The position numbers and the translations under genes were made by a program. Below, in pieces: positions 34,056-44,737 of a stretch of 64,000 nt of DNA. The DNA is taken from NCBI RefSeq assembly GCF_000715075.1, contig NC_134084.1, positions 3,908,501 through 3,972,500 on the forward strand, in the 5' to 3' direction. Source of the stretch: Nicotiana tabacum (lineage: Eukaryota; Streptophyta; Magnoliopsida; Solanales; Solanaceae). The number at the start of each line of letters is the position of its first letter. The stretch's first letter is position 1. Under the pieces are notes generated by a model. It did no database searches, was not told where the DNA came from, and saw only the letters and a program-made list of their open reading frames with translations.

Positions 34056-34502
34056 GACACTTGTCCAAAAGAACCACAAATGAGTTCTAGACTCCAAGAA
34101 TTAGCGATTGCTTTTACTACTCCACCACCATGTATGGATCATATAATTTGTCAATATGACCTGGAGTCTGAGTTGGGAATCCACATATCAAATACTCCTA
34201 TCCACTAGTCTCGTATCTTTAACAAATCACATCGTACCTTATTCCTTTGCCCTTTGGTTTCTTGAAAAAGCCATCTTGATTGTGGATGATATTTTCTTAT
34301 GTATCTCTTTTTTATTTTTTGTTCTTTTTGGCCCTTTTGTTTTTGGAATTCCGTCATTTGTAGGCCAAGCATAATATCCACGTCAAATATTTTATGTGGA
34401 TCAAAACCATGACCGATTTGGCGGGAATTTCATGCCACTTCACTTCCCACCAAAACTTTGAATCAAAACAGAAAAGCAAACAATGCTAATTACTCTCTTG
34501 GT

Positions 34503-34701
34503 CAGAAGCGGATCCAGTAATTAAATTCTATGAGTTCAACTTTTAAAATTTTTAATATTGAACTCATTATATTTTTAAAGTTATGGGTTCAAATCTATTA
34601 ATTTTGGCAATTTTAATGAATTTTTACACATAAATTTCTACTACGCGTCGAAAGTTATGGGTTCAATTGAACCCGTAGCTACCACATTGCATCCGCCTAT
34701 G
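34503..34701. mobile_element. 199-bp hAT-type MITE
   Basis: Begins CAGAAGCGGATCC and ends GCATCCGCCTATG, partly inverted. The flanks CTCTTGGT (34495-34502) and CTGTTGGT (34702-34709) match at 7 of 8 bases, an aged 8-bp duplication. Confidence 0.75.
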
Positions 34702-34709
34702 CTGTTGGT

Positions 34710-36286
34710 TGTGTGATTATAACTGACTATGCATGAAGTTTAAAAAATAAATATAAAAAAATTAAAATTTATAGTCTAAAATAAGACATAAAAATTTGTG
34801 TGACTATAAATTATCTTATTAAAAAAAGTTTTTAAAATTAAATTATTTTTAAATATAAAAAAAATAATTCTTTTTGTAAAGAATATGCATAATTTTAGAC
34901 AGAGGGAGCAAATTTATTTTTGAAATTCGAAAAAGTCATTTTTTATTATTTAAAATCAAAATTAGTAATTAGAAGAATTTTAGAATTTTTACTCGACAAC
35001 ATTTTTGTTCTATTAAAATGGAGTATCAAGTTAATGGTATCTCTTGAAATTCAATAGATTATGTAACGTAAATGTATTTATTATGCAAAAGTCTTCATTG
35101 TATAGTCACGTAGGTACCTATGCCATTGATACATAGAATTTTCTTATATCACAATTTTAATGATAACGGGTAGCGAAAACATACAAAAATATGACGAGGC
35201 TTCCATAGCTTAGATTCAGGGTGATAGTGCGCACTACAGATACAAATATAATAAGAAGTACCTCTTAATCGATATGTCAAAAACAGAAACATAGTAATAG
35301 TAACATCTCTAATTTTTTAGAAAATCGCGGTCTTTTCCATATAATAACGCCAACCAAAGACCGTAAAATTATATATACGGATGGTATAAAAGTATTATAT
35401 TATTAATGTAATTTAATATTATAGTGAGTAACATATCATTTAATATTGATTAACAATAAATACTTATCAAGTAAATTTATATACAATTATATTTCAGGTT
35501 ACCTGATTAGTATAAATATTTTTTGTATTATTAGTTTATCTAATTTAAACTCAGAGAATATAATATACCACGGGACATGCAAATCTCACACTGACCACGT
35601 TATTTAGTCAATGAAATGAATTAAGACTTAATCATAGTGTAAGAATTATAATAAATGAACTGTAACGAAATTTTAATTGGGAATAAATGAATATTTACAG
35701 GGAATTTCAAAAGTCAAAGCAAATAAAATTTAAAAGAAAAGAAAAAACCGGGCAAAAAAACATGTTAATTACCTCCCCCAATTTCCCTAATCATTTTTCC
35801 AACAAACTCGAATAGCTGAAAATGAAAATTTGATGTAATTTTTCATGTCCAATTTTCAATTAGGTCAAGGTGGTCAAGCAAAGATTAGTCATGGCATGTG
35901 ACACGTCCATTAAAGTAATAATCACTTAGCTGTCTGAAATTATACACTAAAATCATGTTTATTTTATTTGTAATAGAAGAATAACTTAATTATTTCTATA
36001 GCACTTACAAGGCTACTCAACTAGATTTCTCAAACTTTCAGTAATTAAATACATATTTTACCCTCTAAACTATCACTCTTTATCTTTTAAAATACTTTTT
36101 ATTATTATATTTTTTGTAAAAATTATGATTTTTTTCTATTTTACTTTATATTTGTTTGACAAATTAGGTCAAATATGTCGTAAAATCAGCATCCCGATTA
36201 TAATTTATCCGGCCAAAAGTTTAAACGACGCCACCTGAATCCTAAAAATGTTCTCCTATTGTTTGTAGTTTGATTCTAGAAAATTA
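34710..36286. other. AT-rich intergenic DNA
   Basis: No gene or clear repeat. There are scattered short open frames of low complexity only. Confidence 0.5.
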
Positions 36287-36724
36287 AGGGTGTTCATGGT
36301 TCGATTTGGATCAGTTTTTCACTAAAGATAAATCAAACCAAGTAAGTCGGTTCTTCAAATATTGGAACCAAACCAAACCAATTAAGTTAGATTTTTTAGC
36401 GATTCGGTTTTTGTCGGGTTTTTTCTTAAATATGAGACATATACTACCAAACACATATTCCGACGACTATATTTTCACCGTAACACTATCAAACTAATTG
36501 CTCTTTGAGAAATATATCATTTACCAAGATATATTAATGATAATTGAATCAAATAGTGATGAATAATTCAAGTACTCAATTAAAAATCGATTATTTTTAA
36601 CATGAAATAAATTCTTGTACTTAGCACAAGAAAACTATCAATCAAACTTGAATGTAGAGGCAGAGAATTAGATTATTATAATAGCAAAGAACTAGACTAA
36701 ATACAAACGTACCATAAAATTTTA

Positions 36725-36806
<82 letters not shown>

Positions 36807-36950
36807 ATAAATTTAAATAGCTACTTCTACAGTCGGTTTGATTTGATTTTTTTGCGGTTATTTTATGATTAAAACCAAAACTAAAAAGTATCGATTTTTT
36901 TGGTCGGTTTTTGTTTTGGTTTGATTTTTCGAGTTTTTATGAACACCCTT
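36287..36950. repeat. MITE with 'aagggtgttcat' inverted ends
   Basis: 'aagggtgttcatggttcgat' at the left and 'tttttatgaacaccctta' at the right are inverted copies. Inner arms such as 'cggtttttgtcgg' and 'ggtcggtttttgttttggt' occur near both ends. An (AT)n(GT)n microsatellite lies inside. Confidence 0.65.
36727..36802. repeat. (AT)n(GT)n microsatellite
   Basis: About 25 AT units (36727-36776) pass directly into about 13 GT units (36777-36802). Confidence 0.97.
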
Positions 36951-37111
36951 ATGAAAAATATATTTATATATATATATTTTTATTTTTTTGATCGCGATTA
37001 CTTAACAATTTAAAACGTGGGTGTATGTGGAGAGAGGAGTATTTACCCAGTCTAGTAAATAATTAGGAAAAGGAAATACTATAATATTTCCTATAAATAA
37101 GTAGTGGGACA

Positions 37112-37372
37112 AGAGGGGTTTCTGATGGTAAGCAACCTCCACTTCAGGTTGTGAGTTCGAGTGTATGAAGTTATTGGAGGGAAGGGTGTCGGGTTTCTAT
37201 TTGAAAACAACCTCTCTACCTCAGGATATCTCAGGATAGGGGTAAGGTCTGCGTACACAGTATATTTAAAATTATACTGGGTTGTTGTAGTTATTGTAAG
37301 TATCAGGATAGGGGTAAGGTCTGCGTACACCGTATATTTGAAATTATACTGGGTGGTTGTAGTTGTTATAAG
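37112..37372 (+). mobile_element. tRNA-like SINE with RTE-type tail, tail duplicated
   Basis: 'gatggtaagcaacctcc' (A-box-like) and 'ttgtgagttcgagtg' (B-box-like) are followed by 'acaacctctctacct' and 'aggggtaaggtctgcgtaca', the end shared with RTE LINEs. The tail segment of about 70 bases is present twice in tandem (37229-37300 and 37303-37372). It lies about 240 bases upstream of the ACR8-like start codon, so it may be in the promoter or 5' UTR. Confidence 0.7.
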
Positions 37373-37609
37373 AAGTGGGAGGAAAGAGAAGAGGAAATAC
37401 CCAGTCTTTGATTTGTTGCGACAGTATATTATTATATAATATAGAGAGAAATACCATCACCAAACCAAGAACTCGTTTTCTCTGTATATATATACACACA
37501 TATACATACATATATAATATAGAGAGAGGAAGAAATTTCTCAGTTCTGAAAAGGGGATTTTGAAACTGTTGTTTGTCTCTGGTACTGAAGAAATTAAAAG
37601 TTGAATGAA

Positions 37610-40600
37610 ATGAAATTGAACACAGAAAAGAATATGGAATGGCCTACAGTTTTGGATGAATATGAAAAACTTGTTTTTCGTATGACTACTCCCAGGTATT
37701 ATATCCCCTTCGTTTTTTTTTTCTATAATTTTCTCCAATTTATTCATGTTTTTTAATCCAATAATAATTGGTTCAGTTTCACCACTGTAATGAATTTGCT
37801 CTGTTTTTAGCCCTGCTTTTCTGCTCAAATTATGCAAGTTTTCATTTTTTGTATCTTTTGGAAAGTTTCTCTCGGAAATTTCGTTGATTTTGTAAGTATT
37901 TTTTCAGTAGTTTTATCAGTAAGACTTTCTTACATTTGTCCCAAGTTTTAGTCAAATTTTAACTTCCTGTCTCCTTCCATCTCAATTTATGTGACGTTAT
38001 TCGACTGGACACAGAGCTTAAGGAAAAAAAAGGGTTGAAACTTGTTTCTAGAACAGGTTAGAATGGGAGCTTGGAGCAATTGTAAAGGTGTCTCTATGCT
38101 ACCTATAGGTCATAGGTTCGAGTCATAGAAACAGTTACTAATGCTTGCATTAATGTGGGTTGTCTACGTCACATATCTTGGGGTGCGGCATCCTGTATTG
38201 AATGCGAGATGCTTTGTACATCGGGTTGCCCTGTTTCTAGAACATGCCAATATTTGTGTTGCTATAAACCAATCTCATTAAGGCTAAATAGAAGTTTATA
38301 AGTTATTTTTTTTTGTAAATATAAAAGGTATCAAATTTTTAGCACACACATAGCATCACATGAATTGGGATGAAGGGAGTACTTAATAACCCAAATTTCA
38401 AAATTTGCAATATTTATTTCAAATTAGTGTTCCTTTTCTGATTAGTCTTTGTCAATTCTGCTTCAGGGTCATGATCGACAATGCTGGTTGTTCAAACGCC
38501 ACCCGCATTATGGTAAGCCACCTTTGTTGTAGTCCTTGAATTTCTTAGTTAGTCAATTAACTATGCCTCAAGCCCCCGGACTTTGCTCTAGTGGTAAGAA
38601 CTAAGAAGCACATGATGTGTGGTTTAGCCGCAGGTGATGGATCAAACCCGTTGCGTACAAAAGTCTGTGTTTCAGCGGAAAAGGGTAGAGGGATGGGCCT
38701 ATAATCCACCCTCGAGAACTTTTCCATTTTGTCGGGAAAAAAAAAGAATGAAAGAAACTAACTATGCTTCAACCTTGAATTAGTTGACCTATACAATGCA
38801 ATTGTCAAGCTAACATGCCCTTTCTTTTATCGGGATTTAGCCAGCTATACTTTACAAATTATATAGGCCGAGTTTAATTTTGAGTCAGAATGTCTGTAAA
38901 TTATACTTAATTTCATTTTAACTAGTCTTAATCTTTTCAGTTTTGATGTCGTGATATTTACAGATTGATAGTGCGAGGAAACATGGAATTCTTCTTGAAG
39001 CAGTTCAAGTTCTCACAGATCTGAATCTTTCAATCAAGAAAGCTTACATCTCTTGCGATGGTCAATGGTTTATGGACGGTGAGTGCAATCCATTGAACCT
39101 TTTGGCTGCATATTTTAATAAATTAGGCACACATTAGCTGCTTAATTGCCTTAAGTTATAGGCTCAACAGCATTTCCAGTAACTTGTTTTTACTGTTTCA
39201 ATTCTTTGTGGTCTGCAGTTTTTCATGTTACTGACTTGGATGGTAACAAGTTAACAGACGACAGTGTCATCAGTCACATCAAACAGGTATATTTATATAG
39301 CAGTAATTTGAACAGTAATTGCGTTAAAACTATGTTATTTGGATCCTTTAGTTGTGTTTGTATCAAATTCTCATGACATATATTTGGGTAATTCGTGGAG
39401 ATTTTTCAAAATATACTACTCCTGCCGTCCCATTTTGTATGGCGGTGTTTGACTCGTCATGGAGTTTAAGAAAGAAAAGAAAACTTTTGAAACTTGTGGT
39501 CGAAAAAAACCATCGATATTTGTGTGGCTATAAATCAATTTATTAAAAGTAAAGGGAAATTTTAAGATAAAAATTTCTAAATAAGGAAAGTGACATGCTT
39601 CTTTACTAAAAAAGAAAGAGTGCTTCATAAATTGGGACAGAGGGAGTAAAATTACTCGTACTGAAATACTTACTTATAGCCGTATCGGGTTAACTTAGAT
39701 TATGAAGATACTTGAATACAAGTCTTTAGGCTAAATCCAAACTCTTTGCTATTGTTGAACAGTCCCTGGGAAGAACCTATTATGCAAGTTCAAAAAGTTG
39801 TGATGGCTTGACAGCTCTGGAATTAACTGGTACCGATCGTATTGGCCTTCTATCTGAGGTTTTTGCTGTACTATCAGATTTACAATGCAACGTTGTTGAA
39901 GCTAAAGTGTGGACTCACAATGGCCGAATTGCCTCCCTAATTTATGTGAAGGAAAGCCATACGGGGTTCCCCATTGAGGATTCCCAGAAGATTGACAGAA
40001 TCAAAGCTCGTCTAAGGAATGTGCTTAAGGGTGATAATGATATTCGTAGTGCTAAAACATCAGTTTCTATGGATGTCACACATACAGAAAGAAGACTTCA
40101 CCAAATGATGTATGCAGACCGTGATTATGAAAGAAAGCCGATGATTAGGACTAGCAATGACACGCCAGTAGTATCGGTGATGAACTGCTTGGAAAAGGGT
40201 TATTCTGTGGTAAATATTCAGTGCAAAGATCGAACAAAGCTTTTATTTGATCTTGTTTGCACGTTAACAGACATGCAGTATGACGTGTTCCATGCCACAG
40301 CTAATACAGCTACGGATAGGGCATACTTGGTATATATTCCTTTAACCGAACTGTCTTGCTTTTCTAATTTATGTTGGATGAATTGTACATTATCTCAACT
40401 TTGTCACAATCTTGACTCAGGAATTCTTCACTAGGCATACGGATGGAACCCCAATTAGTTCGGATGCTGAAAAGCAGCGTGTTATTCTATGTCTACGAGC
40501 TGCAATTGAAAGAAGAACATCTGAGGTATTGTGCTCCTCCATTTTCACTCTGTGAAAACGAACATTCAATTATACATTTTCTCAAGAGTGTTAAGAATTA

Positions 40601-41128
40601 AAAATGTATCCAATGTCTAGAGTCAACGAGTTCAGAATGGATGTGATGTCTTATATCTACACGTTTAAATCATTTTTATATATGATAAGTACTTCGAGAC
40701 AAAAGTAGTGGACTCGCCTCTGTTTAGGATGTGCTTCTAACATAGTACTCCAATTCTGATCTCAGGGAGTGAGGCTTGAGCTAAGCACTGGAGACAAACG
40801 AGGATTATTGTCCAATGTAACAAGAACTTTCCGAGAAAATGGCCTAAATGTGACAAGGGCTGAGATATCAACCACAGGGGAATTGGCTCTAAATATGTTC
40901 TACGTAACAGATGCAAGGGGGAATCCAGCCGATTCAAAGATCATTGAGGCTGTTCGGCAAAAGATTGGATTGAGTGACTTGAAAGTGAAGGAATTTCCAT
41001 TGGTCAATCATCAAAAGGTTGATAGAGACGACCCGACAGCTGGTGTAGGTGGGGCTATGTTGCTGTCACTTGGTAGCATATTCAGAAGGAATCTCTACAA
41101 CTTGGGATTGGTCAATTCATATTCTTGA
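37610..41128 (+). CDS. ACT-domain repeat protein, ACR8-like
   Basis: Plant ACR proteins carry four ACT domains, small folds that in other proteins bind amino acids; their own ligands and role are poorly known. Seven exons: 37610-37695, 38467-38512, 38964-39078, 39219-39286, 39763-40329, 40421-40525 and 40766-41128. All introns are GT-AG and phases agree, giving 449 residues. Initiation at the second Met (37634, [14 protein letters not shown]) fits ACR8-type N-termini better and gives 441. An out-of-frame ATGAAATGA (37605-37613) overlaps the first Met. ACT domains: RVMIDNAGC ... [68 protein letters not shown]. It ends GLVNSYS, just inside a tandem duplication (41111-41368). Intron 1 carries two SINEs. 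No membrane span or signal peptide. Confidence 0.93.
38056..38231 (+). mobile_element. TS/Au-type SINE in intron 1 of the ACR8-like gene
   Basis: A complete 176-bp SINE in the sense orientation: 'gagcttggagcaattgtaaa' (A box), 'ataggttcgagtcatag' (B box), 'ggggtgcggcatcctgt', and 3' end 'catcgggttgccc'. A perfect 13-bp target duplication TGTTTCTAGAACA flanks it (38043-38055 and 38232-38244). Confidence 0.93.
38575..38745 (+). mobile_element. Second tRNA-like SINE, intron 2 of the ACR8-like gene
   Basis: 'ttgctctagtggtaagaact' (A-box-like) and 'gatggatcaaacccgt' (B-box-like), about 45 bases apart, are followed by 'gggatgggcctataatccac' and a short A run. The family differs from the element at 38056. 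The target duplication was not resolved. Confidence 0.6.
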
Positions 41129-41368
41129 AGCAAGAAGAATGAATCTTAGCATACCAACTTACCAAAAAGAAGATTGCGAGAAGTTCATATTCCTCGGAAT
41201 TCACACTATGGAAGTCTCAAAGGACACCTATTTTCAGTGATCAAGTTATATTCTTGAAGCAAGAAGAATGAATCTTCTCATGCCAACTTACAAAAAGAGA
41301 ATGCGAGAAGTTCATATTCCTCCGAGTTCACATTGTGGAAGCCTCAAAGGACAACTAATTTCGGTGGC
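41111..41368 (+). repeat. Tandem duplication across the ACR8-like stop codon
   Basis: Two units of about 128 bases (41111-41238 and 41239-41368) share 'atattcttgaagcaagaaga' and 'gcgagaagttcatattcctc' and are about 88% alike by eye. Unit 1 contains the last codons and the TGA; unit 2 repeats the same codons within the 3' UTR. Confidence 0.85.
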
Positions 41369-41549
41369 CTGTGTACATAGCTTAAAGATTATTGTAAAGT
41401 CATTAGTTGTTTTAACAGTAGGCGGATGGTATTTGACTGTTTGAGGCCACCTTTTGCCCACCATATTGGATAGCTAGGAACAGTTAGAATTTGAAACATA
41501 GAGCAGGAGACAAAAGCAATGTAACATAAAGGCTGTTTGGCCAAGAATG

Positions 41550-41815
41550 GGTTTACAACAACAACAACGACTCAATTCCAAGCAACTTGAGGTTGGCTTA
41601 CATGAATCTTCACTGTCTACGCGCTCCTTTTAACCAGTGGATGGATATGCAACAATAATGCCTCAATCCCGAGAAAAGTTGAGGTTGGCTACATGAATTT
41701 TCATTGTCTTTGTCCCTCCATTTAAGCAAACGACTGGTAAGCAACAACAATGCCTCAATTCCGAGCAAGGTGGGACCGGTTACATGAATTTTTACTGTCT
41801 ATGTCGCTCCATAAT
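41550..41815 (-). repeat. Three antisense RTE-type tail copies
   Basis: Three units of about 85 bases, each with 'caacaacaacgactcaatt' or 'caacaataatgcctcaatcc', then 'gttgaggttggct', 'acatgaa' and 'cactgtct'. The 45-bp insertion at 23781 carries the reverse complement of the start of this unit. They lie in or just past the 3' UTR of the ACR8-like gene. Confidence 0.65.
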
Positions 41816-42216
41816 CTTGAAAAAATTGTAAATAACTTGTTACAGCAGATAAAACTACACTAATTTGTGTAAAAAAATTTATCTTATCAATTTATATAAT
41901 CCATCTGCTATTTTAGGCGGCTATTAATAATTTGGCATATAAGTCGTCCTTTTCAGAATATTAAATGTTTATTATTGGATACGATTATGAAGTTAGTATT
42001 GCATTATCCGGCAAAGTAAATGACTCCAAACTAGCACTTTTGTAGTTTGTCCATTTAGAGCTAGCAATTTCTTTGAGAATATATGCTTTACTTCTGTCTT
42101 TATCCAACACTCAATAATTTTTTATTTTCATTTTATATAGCTTATATTTACAAATTGAAAAATAATCTTTTTGCAAAGATGGTTGTTTAATACTTTCTCT
42201 TTAGTCTTAGTTTGTT
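41816..42216. other. AT-rich spacer after the ACR8-like gene
   Basis: No gene seen. Confidence 0.45.
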
Positions 42217-42625
42217 CCCAGTCGGCTGAGTGAAATTAAAAAATAGTCAGATCTACAAGCGGTATTGAAAAATAGTCACAGTTTCAAAAGTAATCGAAAA
42301 GTTTAGCCATTTTTCGTGTAAAGATAAATCTGAACGAAAACACTGTTCAAAATCCGAAAAATATTCCAGCATTATATACTGGGGTTCGAATTTTTTACAT
42401 GTGAACTTCTAGTATAATATACTGGAATTCCAACATAGTATATTGGTCCAGCACAATATGCTAGAAATTCATACACAGGTGCTCCAATCTCTAGTATATT
42501 ATACTGGAACTGTCCGTGTTGTAGCAAAATAATGACTATTTTTCAATGACTTTACAAACGCTGACTATTTTTCAATTACCAGTCCAAAAACTGGCTAACT
42601 CGTGCTATTTTTACTACCGGCTGGG
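42217..42625. repeat. Foldback element, copy 1
   Basis: The ends CCCAGTCGG (42217) and CCGGCTGGG (42625) are inverted. Inner arms 'attgaaaaatagtcacag' and 'gctgactatttttcaatt' are also inverted. The centre has repeated 'gtatattatactgga' phrases. The related copy is at 43567-44000. Confidence 0.65.
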
Positions 42626-43004
42626 CTATGTAAATGAGCTTTTCCTTTTAATGCACAATAAAATAAGGAACAAAAGGAGTAAATAAAAAAAAACATTTTT
42701 AAGAAAAGAAAAGTAGGAACAAGGCAGTTTCCTTTGTTAACTTTTCTTAACCAAATTTCTTGAGAAAGTCTTCAGCTTTTAATACTCCTAAGGAATTCAT
42801 TAATTCAATAACAAATAAAGCTGAATTATAAGTTTATTTAATATATTAAATTTGTCACTTGTTCCTAATATTTGTCCCAATAGGGATTTCAAATTGCAAG
42901 GAATCAAGATATTATGGTGGTTCAATTGATCGGCTATCTGAACTTTTACCTTGTTGGTGTAATTCGATTTTTCGCTTTATATTTTCCTCCCATTTTTCTT
43001 GTGA

Positions 43005-43185
43005 ATAAGAGCCCTGACGTAACTTGCAAAGTTGATGTCATGTGACCAGGAGGTCAGGAGTTCGAGCTGCAGAAACAGCCTCTTGCAAAAATGCAGGGTA
43101 AGACTGCGTACAACAGACCCTTGTGGCCCGGCCCTTCTCAAACTCCACACATAGCAAAAGCTTAGTGCATTGGGTTGCCCTTTTA
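43005..43185 (+). mobile_element. TS-type SINE
   Basis: 'gacgtaacttgcaaagttga' (A-box region), 'accaggaggtcaggagttcg' (B box), 'cagaaacagcctcttgcaaa', 'atgcagggtaagactgcgta' and 'cattgggttgccctttt' give the full order of a sense SINE. The flanks 'tgtgaataa' and 'tgtgtataa' may be an aged target duplication. The same family as the intronic copy at 1884. Confidence 0.85.
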
Positions 43186-43566
43186 TTCCCTGTGTATAAT
43201 AAAAAATAAAACAAATTTGCGAGGAATCTTTTACATCCTCAATTTGGCATCCACCATTTAATTCATACCTAGTAGCAAGTGTTGATAAAAGGGCATCTTC
43301 TATAAACAATGTCCCAAAAGGATGCTCTTGTCGCATCTTTTGTTAATGGCACTATCCTATGTATATCGGCTAGAGAAAATATACAATAAATTCAATTGGC
43401 TATTTATGTAACGATCCCAAAATTCTTTGTGTGAGGCTTACTATGTTATAAAAATGAAATGGGCTTTGTTTCATCCAATTAGCCTCATGCATTACAGTAC
43501 AGTGGCCCTTCCAAGTTGGATAGTGATCAACACCGGCCTGTTATGAAAGAACACAAAATAAAAATA

Positions 43567-44000
43567 ATAGCAAGATTTACAACTGATAATTGAAAAATAG
43601 CCATAGTTTCAAAAGTAAACGAAATTTAGCCATTTTCATGTAAATATAAAACTTGAACAAAAACATCCTTAAAATCAGGAAAAATTCCAGCATAATATGC
43701 TAGAGTTCGAATTTTTTTTTACATATGAAATTCCAGCATAATGTGCTGAAGTTCCAACATAATATGTAGAAGTTTATAGGCAGGAGCTGCATAATCTAGC
43801 ATATTATGCTGGAACTTTCATATGCTGGAATTCCAACATAATATGTTGGAAGTTTACATGCTAGCTTCATAATCCAATATATTATGCTGGAACTTTTCAT
43901 ATTTCAACATAATAGTAGCTATTTTTCAATGATTTTGCAAATGATGGCTATTTTTTAATTACCAGTTCGAAAACTGGCTAGCCCGTGCTTTTTTTGCCAA
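43567..44000. repeat. Foldback element, copy 2
   Basis: Inverted ends 'actgataattgaaaaatagc' (left) and 'gctattttttaattaccagt' (right), with many 'cataatatgctggaa' phrases on both strands between them. Same family as 42217-42625. Confidence 0.65.
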
Positions 44001-44616
44001 AATTGTCGAGGACAACGGATTGGATCGAAAACTGGGGTATAACCAAATTCCTAGTCCAAACAACATGTCAAATTTACAGCTTACTTTTCGTAGGTTGTGT
44101 ACATAGACTATGCATTGATTGTAATGGTTATACACATATTATATATAAATTTTTTATATAAAATATATGTTCATTGTTATTTTTAGTTTAAGCGGTTAGA
44201 TGAACGATTGTTTTGATTCTTCTACCTTTTTTTTTGTTTCTTTTAAACAACTATTGGATAGAAAAATATTGGAAATTTTACACCCTATAAAAAATCTTAG
44301 TACCCTATTTATTTTAAATAAATACTATTTTAAAAAATTATATTATATAGCTACCTTTTACCCTTTATAGCAAAATATCTAATTATAGTTATATCCTACA
44401 CTTAAGGCACCATATACGCTAAATAATATTTCTCTCTCTCCCTTTTCAAATTTTCTCTCACATAATCACGGTAAATTTCACAAACCACGTTCTCTCTCTC
44501 TCTTTTTGTATACACTTTACTCTTTTCTCCCACAAACCCACGATTCAGACTTCTTCTCCCACCCAAATTCGCTAGGTCTCACCCATTATCACTCTCCAGT
44601 TAGTTTCTCTCTAAAA
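44001..44616. other. Spacer with pyrimidine-rich stretch
   Basis: No coding sequence. TCTCTC runs at 44430-44520 look like a plant 5' leader and may belong to the following DUF1985 pseudogene. Confidence 0.4.
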
Positions 44617-44737
44617 TCATGGTTTTATTCCTGATACAAGTTCTTGGGGTAAGTATTTAGCTTCTTAGATTTTGATACAATTATTTAGTTTCTTCGATTT
44701 TGATACAGATTTTTGTTTGCTTCTTAAACAATAACCA

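Larger units (their letters stand above)
33090..34235. repeat. Local duplication, copy B, interrupted
   Basis: The first half (33090-33320) matches 32510-32720 and the second half (34155-34235) matches 32737-32815 ('caatatgacctggagtctga', 'atcaaatactcctatccact'). The 830 bases between hold degenerate hAT-like ends ('aggggcggagcttg' at 33327, 'cagggacggatttatag' at 33516) and two SINE fragments. Confidence 0.55.

Noticed and set aside
37457..37837. Minus-strand ORF over the ACR8-like first exon
   Set aside because: Antisense to a supported exon and intron, with no domain.
38056..38231. tRNA gene
   Set aside because: A and B boxes are present, but they belong to a SINE with target duplication; no cloverleaf can be closed.
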